Assembly (NCBI RefSeq): GCF_000350225.1
Contig: NW_005179246.1
Location: 1-64,000 of the forward strand
Direction of reading: 5' to 3'
DNA length: 64,000 bases
Source: Chondrus crispus
Taxonomy: Eukaryota; Rhodophyta; Florideophyceae; Gigartinales; Gigartinaceae
Shown here: positions 41,598 to 53,379 of the stretch, piece by piece
How the letters are laid out: every line of letters starts with the position of its first letter
How positions within the stretch are numbered: the first letter of the stretch is position 1
Notes under the pieces: model-generated
The model's input: only the letters and a program-made list of their open reading frames with translations
Database searches by the model: none
What the model was told of the DNA's origin: nothing
Position numbers and translations under genes: made by a program

Positions 41598-43902
41598 ATG
41601 TCAACAAGCGCACCCGGGGACGTCGGTCCCGGGGCAAGCGGGAGCGGATCGGCACGGGCGTCGAGGATCCCGACGGGTCCTCGCACCCGGAGCCATGCCA
41701 ATACGGCCACGGATCCCGGAGATCAAGAATCCCCTACGGGGATTGCCGCCGACAGGAATGACCTCGACGAGAAGTTCGAGAAGATGGGCAGCGAAATTCG
41801 CCGAGAGAATAAGAAAATTCTCGAGGATGAAATTGCCCTATTGCAAACGCAACTTGAGTTGCAAAGTTCCGAGTTCCACACTGCGTTGGAAGAGCTGACC
41901 GCGCGCGTGGGACTCGTCGAGAAAAAATGGCGACGGGACCGACAGCATCGAGCCGGAGGACCTCGCTTCATTGAAGCTTTCGGTCAAGGACGCGAGGCGC
42001 GACCTGAATCAAGCCTTGGAGTCCTTAGGAAAATTTAGAACAAGCATCGATGACCGATTCGATCGCGCCACGCAACGTCTCAAGGACCTTGAGCAGGCCG
42101 CAGATCAAGCTCGGCAAGGATCAGACGACAAGCCGCTCCCTTCGGGTAGAGAGGGCGACCGTCGGTCGAAGAAGGACAAGCCCGCTCGTCAGCGGAGCTC
42201 CAAGTCGAAACCCTCGAAGAAGGACAAGCGACGTACAAGCAAGGGTCACTGTAGTGACGATCCGGAGGACCGCGACTCACAGTCGGAGTCGCTTGGTCCC
42301 TCCGAAGATGGTAACGGCGGTTCATCGAACCATTCGGGCGATTCCGAACGCCGTTCAGAAGAAGGAAACGGAATTTCGTCAAGCAAGAAAATTTCCCCCT
42401 GACGAGGCGGAGTCACTTCGTCCGCCTCGCGGAGAGACAAGGACGCGGAACCCGAAGATGTTGCAACGCGGCGCGGGCCGCGATGGGAGGAGTTCGAGGA
42501 GCTGAATCCGACCAACTACCTCTTCAAGAGAATACTTTCGTACCGAACGTACCGCTTGCGGAACCCGCACACATATTTGTCAAGTTCCCCGCGGACCGCC
42601 GTGCCAAAAATCAGGAGAGATATTCCGCCTAAGGTGAAGAAGGACAACACGTTCACAGGTGGGGACGGGGTCCTTGTGTCGGATTTTTTGGCAAAGTTAG
42701 TTCAGGAGTTTGATACTCAAGAAATGAACGAGGGGCAAGCGATCCGCTTGTTGCCCGAATTTCTAAGCGGCATCGCCTTGAGACAGTACACTACTGTGTC
42801 TCAGACGGCCGGTTCCCATCACGGAAAGGTGTCCGTTTAGCCAGAGGCCGTACAGTGGTGGTTGAGGAGTTTCGCAACCGACGAGGCGATACCTCAAGCC
42901 GTGCTCGCATTGCGAGAAGTTCAGCAGAGACCGTCTGAAGACGAGATGGAATTTTACATTCGCCTAACAGACGCGAGTAATCGCTGTGGGGATGTTTATT
43001 CTATGGAGGAGCAGATGACCATGTTCATCGAGGGGCTAGATGCCAGTATCAAGCCCATGGTCTCGCAGTATCGACAAGATAACCGAGATGTCTCATTTTT
43101 GAGATTGGTAAATTACGTAAAGGCGCATGGCTCGGCGAGCCGCGCCAAGGACAAGAAGACCAAGAAGGTCACGATTCAGACTCCGTCGACGTTCAGGGCG
43201 GGTAAGAAGCCGAGGGCTTCTTATCCCGGTCGTAAAGGTCACGCCGCCGTCCACTTAGCCGAGTCAATCTCCGCGTCAGATGAACGCAGTGCGCACGAAC
43301 GTCGCGAAAATCATTACGGAGGAGCATTGGTAGCCGAAGGCAATTTTATTGAGCCATCGGAGGGCTACGGACACGAGGACTACGGGGCAAGCGGGTCGTC
43401 AACTTTACCGACTCCCACATACACGACGGAGTCGTTTTCAGAGCCCACGGATCCCGTGATGATGTTCCGGGGGCGCGGCCACAGGCCGGCGCCGCGCATC
43501 CCGATGGAAGACAAGGGTACAACGTTTCGAAGGCCAGGCTGGATGGGGAGGCCGCAACATCAAGGAAAGCCGCCGGCCCGTTGAGGACCTAGGCCGCAAT
43601 ATCCCGTCAAGAAGCACGGACTGGTGTGCTATCACTGTTATGAAAAGGGGCACGCTGCGCCAAAGTGCATTCTTTCCCTCCGGGAAATGCACCGAGTTTT
43701 GGGAAATTATGAGGCGTTGTCTCCGATGGAGAGGTTAGGGATACCATCGACGAGTTATCGGAAGGTCAAGAATTGGTTCGATTCACAGACGGCGAGCAGG
43801 CCGAGTCCTTCAACGACGAGGCCGAACCAACCCTTCAGAGGGCCCGCCGCGGGGCCCGCGTCGTCGGATGTGAGAAGGAACCCGCAGCCGCAGGGAAACT
43901 AG
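41598..43902 (+). pseudogene. Gypsy copy A gag (full length, broken)
   Basis: MSTSAPGDVGPG start, coiled coil (LQTQLELQSSEFHTALEEL), a 1-nt shift near 41945, Lys/Ser-rich linker, then the capsid (FTGGDGVLVSDFLAKLVQEF, AVQWWLRSFATDEAIPQA, EDEMEFYIRLTDASNRCG), and a CCHC knuckle CYHCYEKGHAAPKC at about 43630. In-frame stops at 42400 (TGA), 42838 (TAG) and 43582 (TGA). This is the only copy here with capsid and nucleocapsid. Confidence 0.88.
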
Positions 43903-44000
43903 AGAGGTAAATCTCGAGGGAGTCACGAGAGGCGCAGGTTTAACGTACTGCGTCCGGCACTCAGTCCCGTTCCCCGTCTCTAGCAAGAAGGGAAGGCCTC

Positions 44001-45648
44001 TGTAGTGCAATGTGCCTGGCAGGCCGAGAACACAGTCCGACGGTCAAACAAAAAGAAGAAAAACAACAACAGCAACAACCACTGCCGATGGCACGCGCTA
44101 CGAAGCGATCGAGACTCCCTTTCCCCTTGTGTGGGCTTGCGGCCCATGGTAGCTCGACTCCGACGGGGGGGTTAAGGAAACATACCCGGCCCGGGAGGAT
44201 AATGGTGGTAGAGACTTGTGAAGACTTGAGCGCTCGACGAGTGCGGGTTGGGCTTGTCTACGAGAATGTAACTGCAGTTCGCTGGGTTGTAAGGCCTGTG
44301 GCATAATGGCCGACGACTACTGTATACATTAGATTTGCAATTAGATCTAGATCTCGCTGTAAGGTACGAACCCTACAGCGGGCATGCGCGCATATCTTAC
44401 AGCGCGTGCGCCAGCACACGTGTACGACACGTGTGCTGTCAGCCCGATGGCTGACAGCATTACAGTGCGGGACGACCCGCACTGGTACAGTAGCACGATA
44501 CTGTACTATAGTATGATAACTTCGATTTGTATATTAAATAGGAGTAAGGGCGCCGGCGGGGAGAGGACCAAGGTAGCTTGGTCACGATCCACGACCGCGG
44601 CGAAACTCTCCAGCTTACTCTAATTAGGCGACACCTTCGCAAGCCTTTTTAGTTAGGGATCAGCACGGGTCGGGTTGCGCGACACGCGAGCGAGCCGGGA
44701 TCCGCTTCCGCTCGTCAGCGCTGGTACGTCACCCAGCGCTGCTCCGGGGCGTTGAGGCGTCGATCCGCTCGTGCGTGCGCGCGACCTACCCCGACCCGCT
44801 CTACCACACTGCTACCGGGCCCGTGCCCGGTTCCGTGAGCAGGAGGAGTCCCCCGTCTTCCGCCGATCAAGGGTCACCGTCGGACTGTTAGCAACACCCC
44901 TCCGCCGTCGGGGGTGTTTATGCTACAAGGCCAATGCTCGACGAGCGTCTTCAGCACCTTGGGTATAATTCAAAGTCTTCGACGGGGGCTTGTTCAGCAC
45001 TACCCGACGGGATCGTGACCATGTAGCAACGCTACAACCGACGTGTTGCCCGATGGCTAAAAACACCCTCACCAGCGCGATCGCGATCGCAGTAGGCAGT
45101 ACCAACTCTGTCTTATACAGTGAGACCTTCGACGGAGGCGTCGTTACAACAGCCTTCTTACGGAACTTGAAACAGTAGCAGCGCTACACAACGTGTTGCC
45201 CGATGGCTAAAACACCTACACCGGATCGGTCGCAACCGACTCCAATGGAACCAACACAATTAAGGGAAAAATAGATGTAAAGATAGAAAAGGTAAAAGGA
45301 TAAGGAAAAGGAATGGGACCCCCGAGCGCTGAAGGATGCCGTAGGCTTAGGTAAAAGGGAGCGTCTTGGTAGAGACGGACTTCGACCGAGGCGACATTCA
45401 ACTCCGGCAACTTCGGTTGGTTTATTGACTTGGTCGGTCAAAGGGCTAAGTTATATAGAGCCCCGCCGGGGCGAGTACAGTAGCTCCCGGCTCTAGATTC
45501 TAGATCTAATTAGTAAATAAAATTAAATAATTAAAATAATCGTGCGCTTCGTCGCACACGTGTGTCCCCCAAACCCGGACTACAGTATCCAATTCGTTTC
45601 CTTTTTCAGTTCTTTTCACCCCCCTCGTCACGTGCGTATTGCACTACA
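44001..45648 (-). repeat. 3' LTR of gypsy copy B, interrupted by a solo LTR
   Basis: TGTAGTGCAATG at 44001 to GTATTGCACTACA at 45648. Removing 44297-44927 plus one AGGCC leaves about 1.01 kb matching 57298-58172 and copy A's LTR. A TATA-like motif (TTATATAG) is at about 45450 on the copy's sense strand. Confidence 0.85.
44297..44927. mobile_element. Solo LTR of an unrelated element, nested in the gypsy LTR
   Basis: 631 bp starting TGTGGCATAA and ending TTTATGCTACA (inverse tips), flanked by the 5-bp duplication AGGCC (44292-44296, 44928-44932). The other LTR of copy B has the uninterrupted site (TAAGGCCAATGC at about 57586), proving the insertion. TATA-like TATTAAATA at about 44530 suggests + orientation. 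The rest of the element was lost by LTR-LTR recombination. Confidence 0.9.
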
Positions 45649-45660
45649 TATCCCCCTTCC
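45649..45660 (-). other. Polypurine tract of gypsy copy B
   Basis: On the minus strand GGAAGGGGGATA directly precedes the 3' LTR start TGTAGTGCAA. Confidence 0.8.
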
Positions 45661-45771
45661 GAGCGCTCTTGTACGCCGCTCTGCCATCGTATAATCTCCT
45701 CGCCGTTTCTCTCATAACCCTACACCGCCATATCCCGTAATCGGTGAAAGTGCAAGAGCAAGACGGGCCCC

Positions 45772-47724
45772 ATGTTTCCTTCATCCCCGAGCCACTCGAA
45801 TGGTGGTACTAAACGCAAGCGCTACGGCGTGGGCTTTTCTTCCACTTCCTACAACCCTCTAAGTCTTCCTTCCATCCCTCGATTACCCCCTGATTCCCAA
45901 CATGCCGGCCCTGTTGGCCACATAGATTCCGATCCTAACGCTCCGTCCTCGCGTCGATACCCTGCTGCGTCGGAGCTCCACGATAAGGCCATGCGCCTTA
46001 ATCCTGAGCTTTTTGCTTCCGCTAAATGGTTCTCAGTGATCGGTGTGTGCGCCTTCGATGACATTGCTTACTCGTTCGCCGACGGCGCCGGTATGCTTCC
46101 AGGACAAATCCCCCTTCAAGCTATTCGGTCTTACGATTGGTTGGCTCGCATCACCATTCCTCCCTCCATCCAGTGTCACATTTCGCCTCGTGGTCGTGCG
46201 GTGTTATCGACCGGCTTCATGACCGCTGTGTGCAACAGGCTTGAGCTGCCATTGACGCAGGATCTCATCCCTGAGGAATTGGGTTGTGACACGTGGCAGT
46301 TTCGCACCGAGGGCGAGCGGTCTTACCTCGATAACATGATGGCCTGGACCTCCAATAACCCTCTTCGTGAAGCTAACCGCCTTCGGTTCAACCAACGGAC
46401 CGTCTCGGGCGACGCTATGATGTGGACCAACGCCATAATTCCGGCTAATTTCCGACTTATCAAGCGGGGTACCATCCCCTTCTTTCAGCACACAGTGCGC
46501 TTCGAACGCCGTACTCGGTCTGACACGGGTTATTTTGTGGCCTACCAGATGTTGGAGGCGCGCGAAATCGCGAGGCGCCATTACGCGAATCGTTATCAAC
46601 GTATTCCGTCGTGGTGGAGCCAATTTGAGGTCTGCCAAGGCTTCTGGGCTGAGCTCAGCCCTGTGTACACGTATTACGGAAGGTATTTACGTGATCTTCG
46701 ACATGGTCTTTTGGTAGTCTTCCTCACAGAGTGGTGTACCAAAGTGGCAGTGACCCTCCTGTGGGAGACCTACGACTGCTGGAGGTTGTGGTACTTGCCT
46801 CCCCAGCTCATCAGCCTCATGCAACGCCTCGATTATTCGGTTCCCCTGGGCGGTGCTGATGCAGACACCGAACTGCGTTCTCTCCTCGATAAAATAGAGG
46901 AGATCGATTGGGACTGGATACCGCGTCAAAATTCCTCTCGTTCCTTCGTCCGGCAACGCCCCTGCTTCTCTCCTGGTCGTGCTCATCGTGGTGCGGGGGA
47001 CTACGCTTGGTTTAACCCATGGACGGGATCGCAATGTTCTTGCGACGAGGCGCGTCTGAGTCCGCAGTATGGGATTCAGACGCCCGTTCCGGTTGAATTG
47101 CCCGTCTTCCTTGCGGATCCCCGCGAGCGCGACCTCTGTCCCAGAGAGCCTTTGCGTTCTTGTTCTGTGTCACCGGTCTCACCGACTTCACTTCCTGTCG
47201 ATCCGGCCGACCCCACTCTTCCCGTGAATGCTTCGAAAAGGGCGACGAGAGCCCCTGAGTGTGAGGAGGTCAAATCCCCTTTGCGGTCCCATTCACCTCC
47301 AGTGGCCAGGTGTCAACCTCTATCAGAGACGAGAGAGGTCCCCTCGTCAGCTAGCCGGGCTGAAAGTCTGTCCGTGCGCGCAGCCCCAGAAAGGAAGGGA
47401 GATGCTTTTTCCCTTACCCCCTCGGCTCCTCCTGCACCGTCTTCCCCTGTGCACGTCCCGGCTTGTCCCCCTTCTCCTGCGGCTGTTCCAGTTGCCGCCC
47501 CCTTGTCACCAATCGTCGACGCAGTCCAATCGACCAGGGGAGGTTCGACCTCCCCGTTCTCTCCAGATGTTATCAAAAAGAACGACGGCGCCGCCAGCGT
47601 CTATCGCACATTGCTCCGTGCTCACGGAATAAACGAGGGGGCTCTTCGAGAAGCGTCCCTCGTTGAACTGCGCTTACTGGCGCAGCTCATCGCCTCACTT
47701 CCGAAGGAAAAATTCCTTGGGTGA
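45772..47724 (+). CDS. 650-codon ORF antisense to pol inside gypsy copy B
   Basis: Intact from ATG 45772 to TGA 47724. N-terminus basic and Ser/Pro-rich with a GGTKRKRYG nuclear-signal-like motif; residues about 65-400 form a folded, Trp/Tyr/Arg-rich domain (FASAKWFSVIGVCAFDDIAY, TWQFRTEGERSYLDNMMAW, LLWETYDCWRLWYLPPQ); 400-600 is Pro/Ser-rich; a helical end (LVELRLLAQLIASLPKEKF). No family recognised, not envelope-like (no signal peptide or anchor). It starts 124 bp inside the 3' LTR edge and reads away from the LTR, so an LTR-driven antisense promoter is plausible. It is unbroken although pol is broken. Confidence 0.7.
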   Translation: MFPSSPSHSNGGTKRKRYGVGFSSTSYNPLSLPSIPRLPPDSQHAGPVGHIDSDPNAPSSRRYPAASELHDKAMRLNPELFASAKWFSVIGVCAFDDIAYSFADGAGMLPGQIPLQAIRSYDWLARITIPPSIQCHISPRGRAVLSTGFMTAVCNRLELPLTQDLIPEELGCDTWQFRTEGERSYLDNMMAWTSNNPLREANRLRFNQRTVSGDAMMWTNAIIPANFRLIKRGTIPFFQHTVRFERRTRSDTGYFVAYQMLEAREIARRHYANRYQRIPSWWSQFEVCQGFWAELSPVYTYYGRYLRDLRHGLLVVFLTEWCTKVAVTLLWETYDCWRLWYLPPQLISLMQRLDYSVPLGGADADTELRSLLDKIEEIDWDWIPRQNSSRSFVRQRPCFSPGRAHRGAGDYAWFNPWTGSQCSCDEARLSPQYGIQTPVPVELPVFLADPRERDLCPREPLRSCSVSPVSPTSLPVDPADPTLPVNASKRATRAPECEEVKSPLRSHSPPVARCQPLSETREVPSSASRAESLSVRAAPERKGDAFSLTPSAPPAPSSPVHVPACPPSPAAVPVAAPLSPIVDAVQSTRGGSTSPFSPDVIKKNDGAASVYRTLLRAHGINEGALREASLVELRLLAQLIASLPKEKFLG

Positions 47725-50700
47725 ATCGTCCCATTGATTCATTGCCGATGGTAGCGTCCTGCCGATCCATGTTCGGATCATTGTCCTCTGAGAGTGTCGT
47801 CTCATCGTCGACACTTCCCTTCGTTCCACTGAAAAAAATTGCATTCCCTTTTCCTATCCACTTCCTCCTCTTTTTGCATTTTCCTTCTTTTTATCCAACA
47901 CGTACGTCATCCTTCTCCTCATTTCCCTTTTCCTCCTCTTTATCAAACGCTTTGACGGGGCCCACACGCCCCTTCGATCCTCCTCTTCCTTCGCTCGGCG
48001 TTTGTAAAACGCGACTCGTTACATGCCTGTACAGTTCATGAAAATACTGAACTGGCGGCCGGCGATCCGCTAGAAAAGCTGTCTCCATCAAATTCCGGTG
48101 GGGACAGAAACCATGGTCATCTTTTTTTTCGTAGTTATGACGATCTAGGCTTTACCCTCCCTGTCCTTGGCAGCGTCCCTCACGTTCGCAGATTCTTATT
48201 CGTGACGCACGATTGGTCATGAAACGTCAATGACGTCGCCTTTGGGCTCGTTCGAGGCGTCTTCTGTACTTTTGAATTGCCACCTAAGTTGGCAAAGTTG
48301 GGGGCAGCTGTGGAACAAACGTTCGAATTTGATAAAATTTGGTCGTCTTCCGAACGATCGTCGGAGACCTCAATATTTCCTTATTATAGCATCGGCATGT
48401 CTGCTGGTTGCGCTGATGACGATTCCGTTTTAGGATTGCCGACGATGCGGCTCGTACCACGCGGAAACAGCAAATTACTGTCCCCGTATGGACGTCCATA
48501 AATGATGATGGAGACGATTGAGGTTCCTCCTACGCGTCCGTTCCTACGTCTCACAATGTTTGTTGACCGCGTCTCAATGAGCTACCGGTTGGGTCATGTC
48601 CCTTTTTGTCGCGTGCCCGACCGACACGTCTCCTCGTCATAAATTCCGACTCGAAGTCGGGGTTTCGACTGCGCAAAGATTATTTTTCAGGTTCACTGCG
48701 CTTGTGTTCCTCGCGAATCGCATGGTCGTGCGAAAATCGGGGATTTGCGATGGCTATGACACAGCAAATGGAGGACTTCTGGGCACTTGCGACGTTTTGG
48801 GCGGACGGTTTCGAGATCGGTCATCGCATTCTCGGAGTGCAACTCCAATTTTCCCTTTTTGTTTCGAGTCCCTGGCGATGATCGTACCAAAAAAAAAAAA
48901 AGTAAAACAAAGTCTTTGAATACTGTAGAGACTTGGTCCACTTGTCTTACATCCACTCCTCTGGAGTGTTCAGGCACGTCCTTGTCCTTGTTGGTCACTT
49001 TCTGTCAGAAGAATGTCTCTTTCGAACATCCGCTCCGACTTGGGGTCCAAACAGCCGATCCAATCTTCTCGTGTCCCTGTGCGTTCCCTCCTCATTGCAT
49101 TTTCGTTTCCTTGTGAGGCCCCATCAATTTCCCTGACCTCGGGAAAGAGCGAGCTCGCTCATTCTGTTGTCTATGCGCGACGTCGTCAACGGGCACAGTG
49201 CGTCGCGCTGTTTACCTCCACGTCAAGGTCCTTGATGCCTTATTACCTCATCGGTACGTCCACGAGGGGTTCCGGGCTCCATTTCTTATGTTCTACCCGT
49301 AAAAACATTCGGACGGACCTGGCGAAAACATGGTCTACTTCGTGACGCGTCCGTCATCATAGAGAGTCCGTAACACAATAGGTGTGTGCTTTCGAAAGCG
49401 ACGTTTTCTTTCCTGTGGAGTTGTTCTCCCTTCGGCGATCTACCGTGTGCGCTCGTGTCAGTGTCTGGCACGTGGCTCGTTGACGGTGTTACTCCTCACA
49501 ACGTTCTTTCCCTTCTGCGGTTCTTACAAGCCGTTGGCTCTTTCCGAATTCTCCGTCCTTGCAGCGGACTGTGGGTACCACGGAAGCACTGGTCGGCGAT
49601 GTATGAGAAAGGGGCTGGCGTCATGCCGCGGGATCGGGTTTCATCCTTAAAGAAAAGGTACCCTGGACAGGTAAAAGGAAGGACTCCCCCTCAATCGCGA
49701 GTAGGCTGCAACGCGGGGCGTCGCTTGGTGTATCCCCGTGGGCTTGTCTGAAGTCCTTTTGCGACGATCGTCGGTCGTCCACCAGACGATCCGTTTCCTT
49801 CTACGTCTCCTCTGTAACGAGGCCCTGTTGATCGATACAAAACAAAACAAAAACCTTGACAAGAGAAAAGATATAAGCGCGAGCGGATGACGTTGTCTCG
49901 ACAGAGGCAACGTTCGTCGTGGTCGCAATTCGTGTGCAGTACACTTATCCCAAAAAGGCTCAGCGTCCCATGCGCTGGACCGAATCGCTCTTTCCTTAAA
50001 ATTAGTTAAAAATTCCGAGCGGTGTCCTGTGTTCCACTTGGACATCGCGACACTTGTCGATCTTCACAGGGTGTTGTTGCGGTGTGCTCGGGGTGTCCCG
50101 CGGCTTACGCGATGGGCCATCCAACGACAACTGCCTGCCCTTCGGACTCTCCCCTCGCATCGTGGTGCATCTCTTCATCCTCAAAAGGTACGCTTCCCAC
50201 ACCTCCGTCACTCGTTCCTGCCAGTACCTCAGCCTCCTTGCACATCTCATCATCCACTTCCTCCTGCTTCGCCTTGCCCGCGTACACATGCACATCAGCT
50301 ACATCCTTTGAACACCTTCTCCCTCGGCTCGAAAGTGACCCACTCGTCCGTCTGACGCACCCCCATCTCCACCGTAGAGGACAGTAGTCTGCTCCTCCTT
50401 TCCCCGCTTTCAAACGCGTTCCGCTCTCCCATTTATGCCGCCGTCTGGTTGCCACCAGACACTTCTCCAATTACACACAGTCCTTCAACCAGCCGTCGGC
50501 CATTTCAGCCTTTCCCCCACGACATGAAGTACACCCCTCCGGGAAGCTCTGCCTTAATCTTATCGTCGTGCGCGGTCACTCGTAGAGCACGCGTCTTCCC
50601 GACTCCGTCCTGTCTCATGGCGTTCGCTACACATATATACATATTTTTTTCTAATCTAACTAATGTCACCTGGTTTGCCATCAACGTCGTGCATCCATTT

Positions 50701-51831
50701 TCTTTTCTCTTCTTGGTAAGTGGACGACTCGGTTCACCTCCCTCATTCTCTTACGTCCACCGGACGTTGCCCGGGGCTGTATCTTCGACATCAAAAAGAA
50801 CAAAACCGAAACGAAGAAAAGGAATAGAAAAGAAAAGAGAGGTCATCGTTATGACCCGGTGAGTACGCTGCTCGCGGTAAAAAATGCGGTTGCGGTGGTG
50901 TTTGTCGCAATCGGCGGATCAACAGCAACGGCCCATTGGGACGACATCCCCTCTAGCGATTTCTCAATCTTCTGTACGCATGAACATTGTCCTTGCTCGG
51001 GGATCCTCTCGTTTGTTAAACGTCTGTCTCACGGCTTGTCGAGTCTGCCCAACACATTCGAGGCAAGTTGACAAGGCTGGCGTTCGCTCTGATACCGCTC
51101 GCTCAATACTTCGCTTTCGACACCCATTAAATTCTCAAATAAATTACGCTTCACGCGCGTGTGGACCACTGATCCCATTCGTAATTTCACGGACATCCGG
51201 CGATTGTGAGTGTGTGTTTTAAATGGGGGTAGTGCCTCATCTCCTTGTGGCTCTATCTATGACGTAGGAACACCCGTCGTAGAGTCATGTTCTCCTACGT
51301 CTCTTAGCTCCCCCTCGGCCTTGCCCTGAATGGTGAGAATCCCGCGATTCGGGCGTCGGCCGTAACCTTGTCAAAGACGGAATTGATCCCGAAGATCATC
51401 GCCTCTTCAATGTCCTCCTTGGACTCCTCACAGACTTGCTGACCAACCTCCGCGGTGCGGGGTCGTGTCCCTAACGTCTCAAAAATAAAATAAAATAGAA
51501 CAACACAAAAGCAATCACAAATAAAACAAAAACGAGACCGAACAGTTATGAAGGTAAGAGTGAAAGAATTGGACTATCCAGTCCATGTCCCCGTTCTTCT
51601 AGCGTTTGTTCTTCGCCTGGCACATCGTTACGCGACTTCCGACCTGAGTATCTCATCACGACGCTCATGCTACTCGTGCGCGCGCTGCTTCTACTTGCGG
51701 GTGGCTGTCTGAAGGCCCCTCACCTGGTTCGTTCCATCTCATCGTTCCCCTTTTCTTGACCCTCAGGTCCGCTCGCTCTGCCCAGTGCGGATTACCGCAC
51801 TGACACTGACATGTGAAATTCTTGATTACCA
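47725..51831. other. 4.1-kb noncoding zone of gypsy copy B
   Basis: Between the antisense ORF and the pol end. No convincing frame on either strand (longest about 130 codons, compositionally biased). The + strand is pyrimidine-rich with A-rich tracts near 48890, 49835, 50795 and 51485, spaced roughly 0.7-1 kb. The last resembles the T-rich gag leader in inverse. Confidence 0.4.
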
Positions 51832-53379
51832 CTATCCTGATTTCGCTTGCGCGACCTGCGCGGGCAAGGATAATCCTTTCCTTCGGAAATACGTGACGGC
51901 CGCGCTGAGGGGCAATTGCTCAATGGGTTCTCACGTTGCGTCCTTGAGGGTATACCCATACCATCTCACTTTGAGAATTAATTTCTCTCCGTCGTAGCCG
52001 TGGTCCACGATCTTGTCGATCACATACTCCTGACTCTCGGTTCCTTCTTTCTGCGTGTCCAACTGTCCTTCCCCCTTCTGAAGAGCCAGCGACTCATCCT
52101 CATCCTGCTCATCCGAACCTCCCATCTCTTGTGGATCGGGCGGGATGCCCGCAGCTTCCTGATTTATCAACAGTCCTTCATCCGTTCCATTCTTCGCTTG
52201 CGCGGCGGGTTCTTCTCGTTCCCCTTCTCGATTGAGGAACTGTAGCGCTTGTCGTAGCTCGACTATCGGCGTGTAGTCCATGGGACTAGGGGCTAATTCG
52301 ACTCTATCTCGCGACACGCGCTCTTCTTGGTCGCCGACGGCAATGAAGACCGTATTCTCAGTTGACACCTTCACTTTATATGGAACCGTAGCCACTTATG
52401 CCAAGTTATGTTTCGGCTCGGTGGCCGTGCCTTGCTCCTTTCGAAGGAATACGTATGATCTTGAAGGGATGTCATATTTCGGCTTGCGGAGCCTTGCGTC
52501 GAAATTTCGCTTGTAGCGCGCTTGTTCTTTCCACAAGCTCTTACCAGCGCCTTTCATCAGGCTTTCCAACCACGACTGCCATTTCAGGTAGTACGCTCGA
52601 TTCGAGCTAAATGCTTTCAAACTTGGCTGGGCTTGTAACGCAATGCTTCTCGGCGCCGGAGCTAACACCAGCTCGAAGGGCGCGATATTCGTAGTTCGAT
52701 GAACTTGCATGTTGTATGCGAACGTCACAGCGTCGCTAATTAGGTCCCAGTCCTTGGGATGTTCTCCAACGTATTTTCGCAACGCGGAAGTCAGCGTGCG
52801 GTTAAACCTCTCAACTTGGCCGTTGGATTGCGAGTGGTACGTACTCGTGAACACATTGCATATGCCGAGAATTCGGCAGACATTCTGAAAGAACCGGGCC
52901 GTGAACTGTGTTCCATTGTCGGACAGCAGCTTGACCGGCGGTCCGTACACGAATACCCAATGGTGAACGAAGGCTTGTGCGATGTGCGCAGCTGATATCT
53001 TTTTCAACTGTACGGTTCGTACCAGTTTCGAGTATCGATCGCTGATCACGAGAATAAACCGATTTCCTCGTTTAGTTGTAATTAGCTCGCTGAGTATGTC
53101 GATGGCGACAAACTCCAGCGGAGCTTTGGGCTTGAACAGCTTCATTTCCTTCGTGTTTCTTCTTAACTTCACCATTTCCCGCGCACATGCGGGGCAATTC
53201 TTCGCGACTGCGTAGGAGTCTAGGGCCATCGTAGGCCCGTAAAAATATCTTCTCAATGTCTTGTAAAGTTCCTGCCTCCCGGGTGTCCTGCCAACTTTGC
53301 GTAGTGGCTCAACGCTAGGACGCGGTCCCTTAACGATTGTGGTATCACCACATGTACAAACACGGCCGCCGTACGGCAT
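51832..53379 (-). pseudogene. Gypsy copy B integrase and chromodomain
   Basis: Integrase zinc finger finishes as KNCPACAREM; DDE residues are in FVAIDILSEL, LLSDNGTQFT and NGQVERFNRT. After stop TAA 52396 the same frame continues with a linker and EYVIDKIVDHGYDGEKL then LKVRWYGYTLKDAT, a chromodomain; TGA at 51931 takes the Trp place of the T-W-E-P motif, and EPIEQLP follows in frame to 51832. Chromodomains direct such elements to marked chromatin. Confidence 0.88.

Larger units (their letters stand above)
40308..44000 (+). mobile_element. Gypsy chromovirus copy A (5' LTR, leader, gag; truncated)
   Basis: Begins with a full LTR, then primer-binding region, then gag, then about 100 bp homologous to the gag-pol spacer of copy B (about 43903-43990), and stops where copy B (opposite orientation) begins at 44001. 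B therefore inserted into A, and A's pol and 3' LTR are not found beyond B. Confidence 0.85.

Noticed and set aside
45772-47724. Envelope gene for the gypsy element
   Set aside because: The ORF is antisense to pol, has no signal peptide or transmembrane anchor, and no Cys pattern of envelope proteins.
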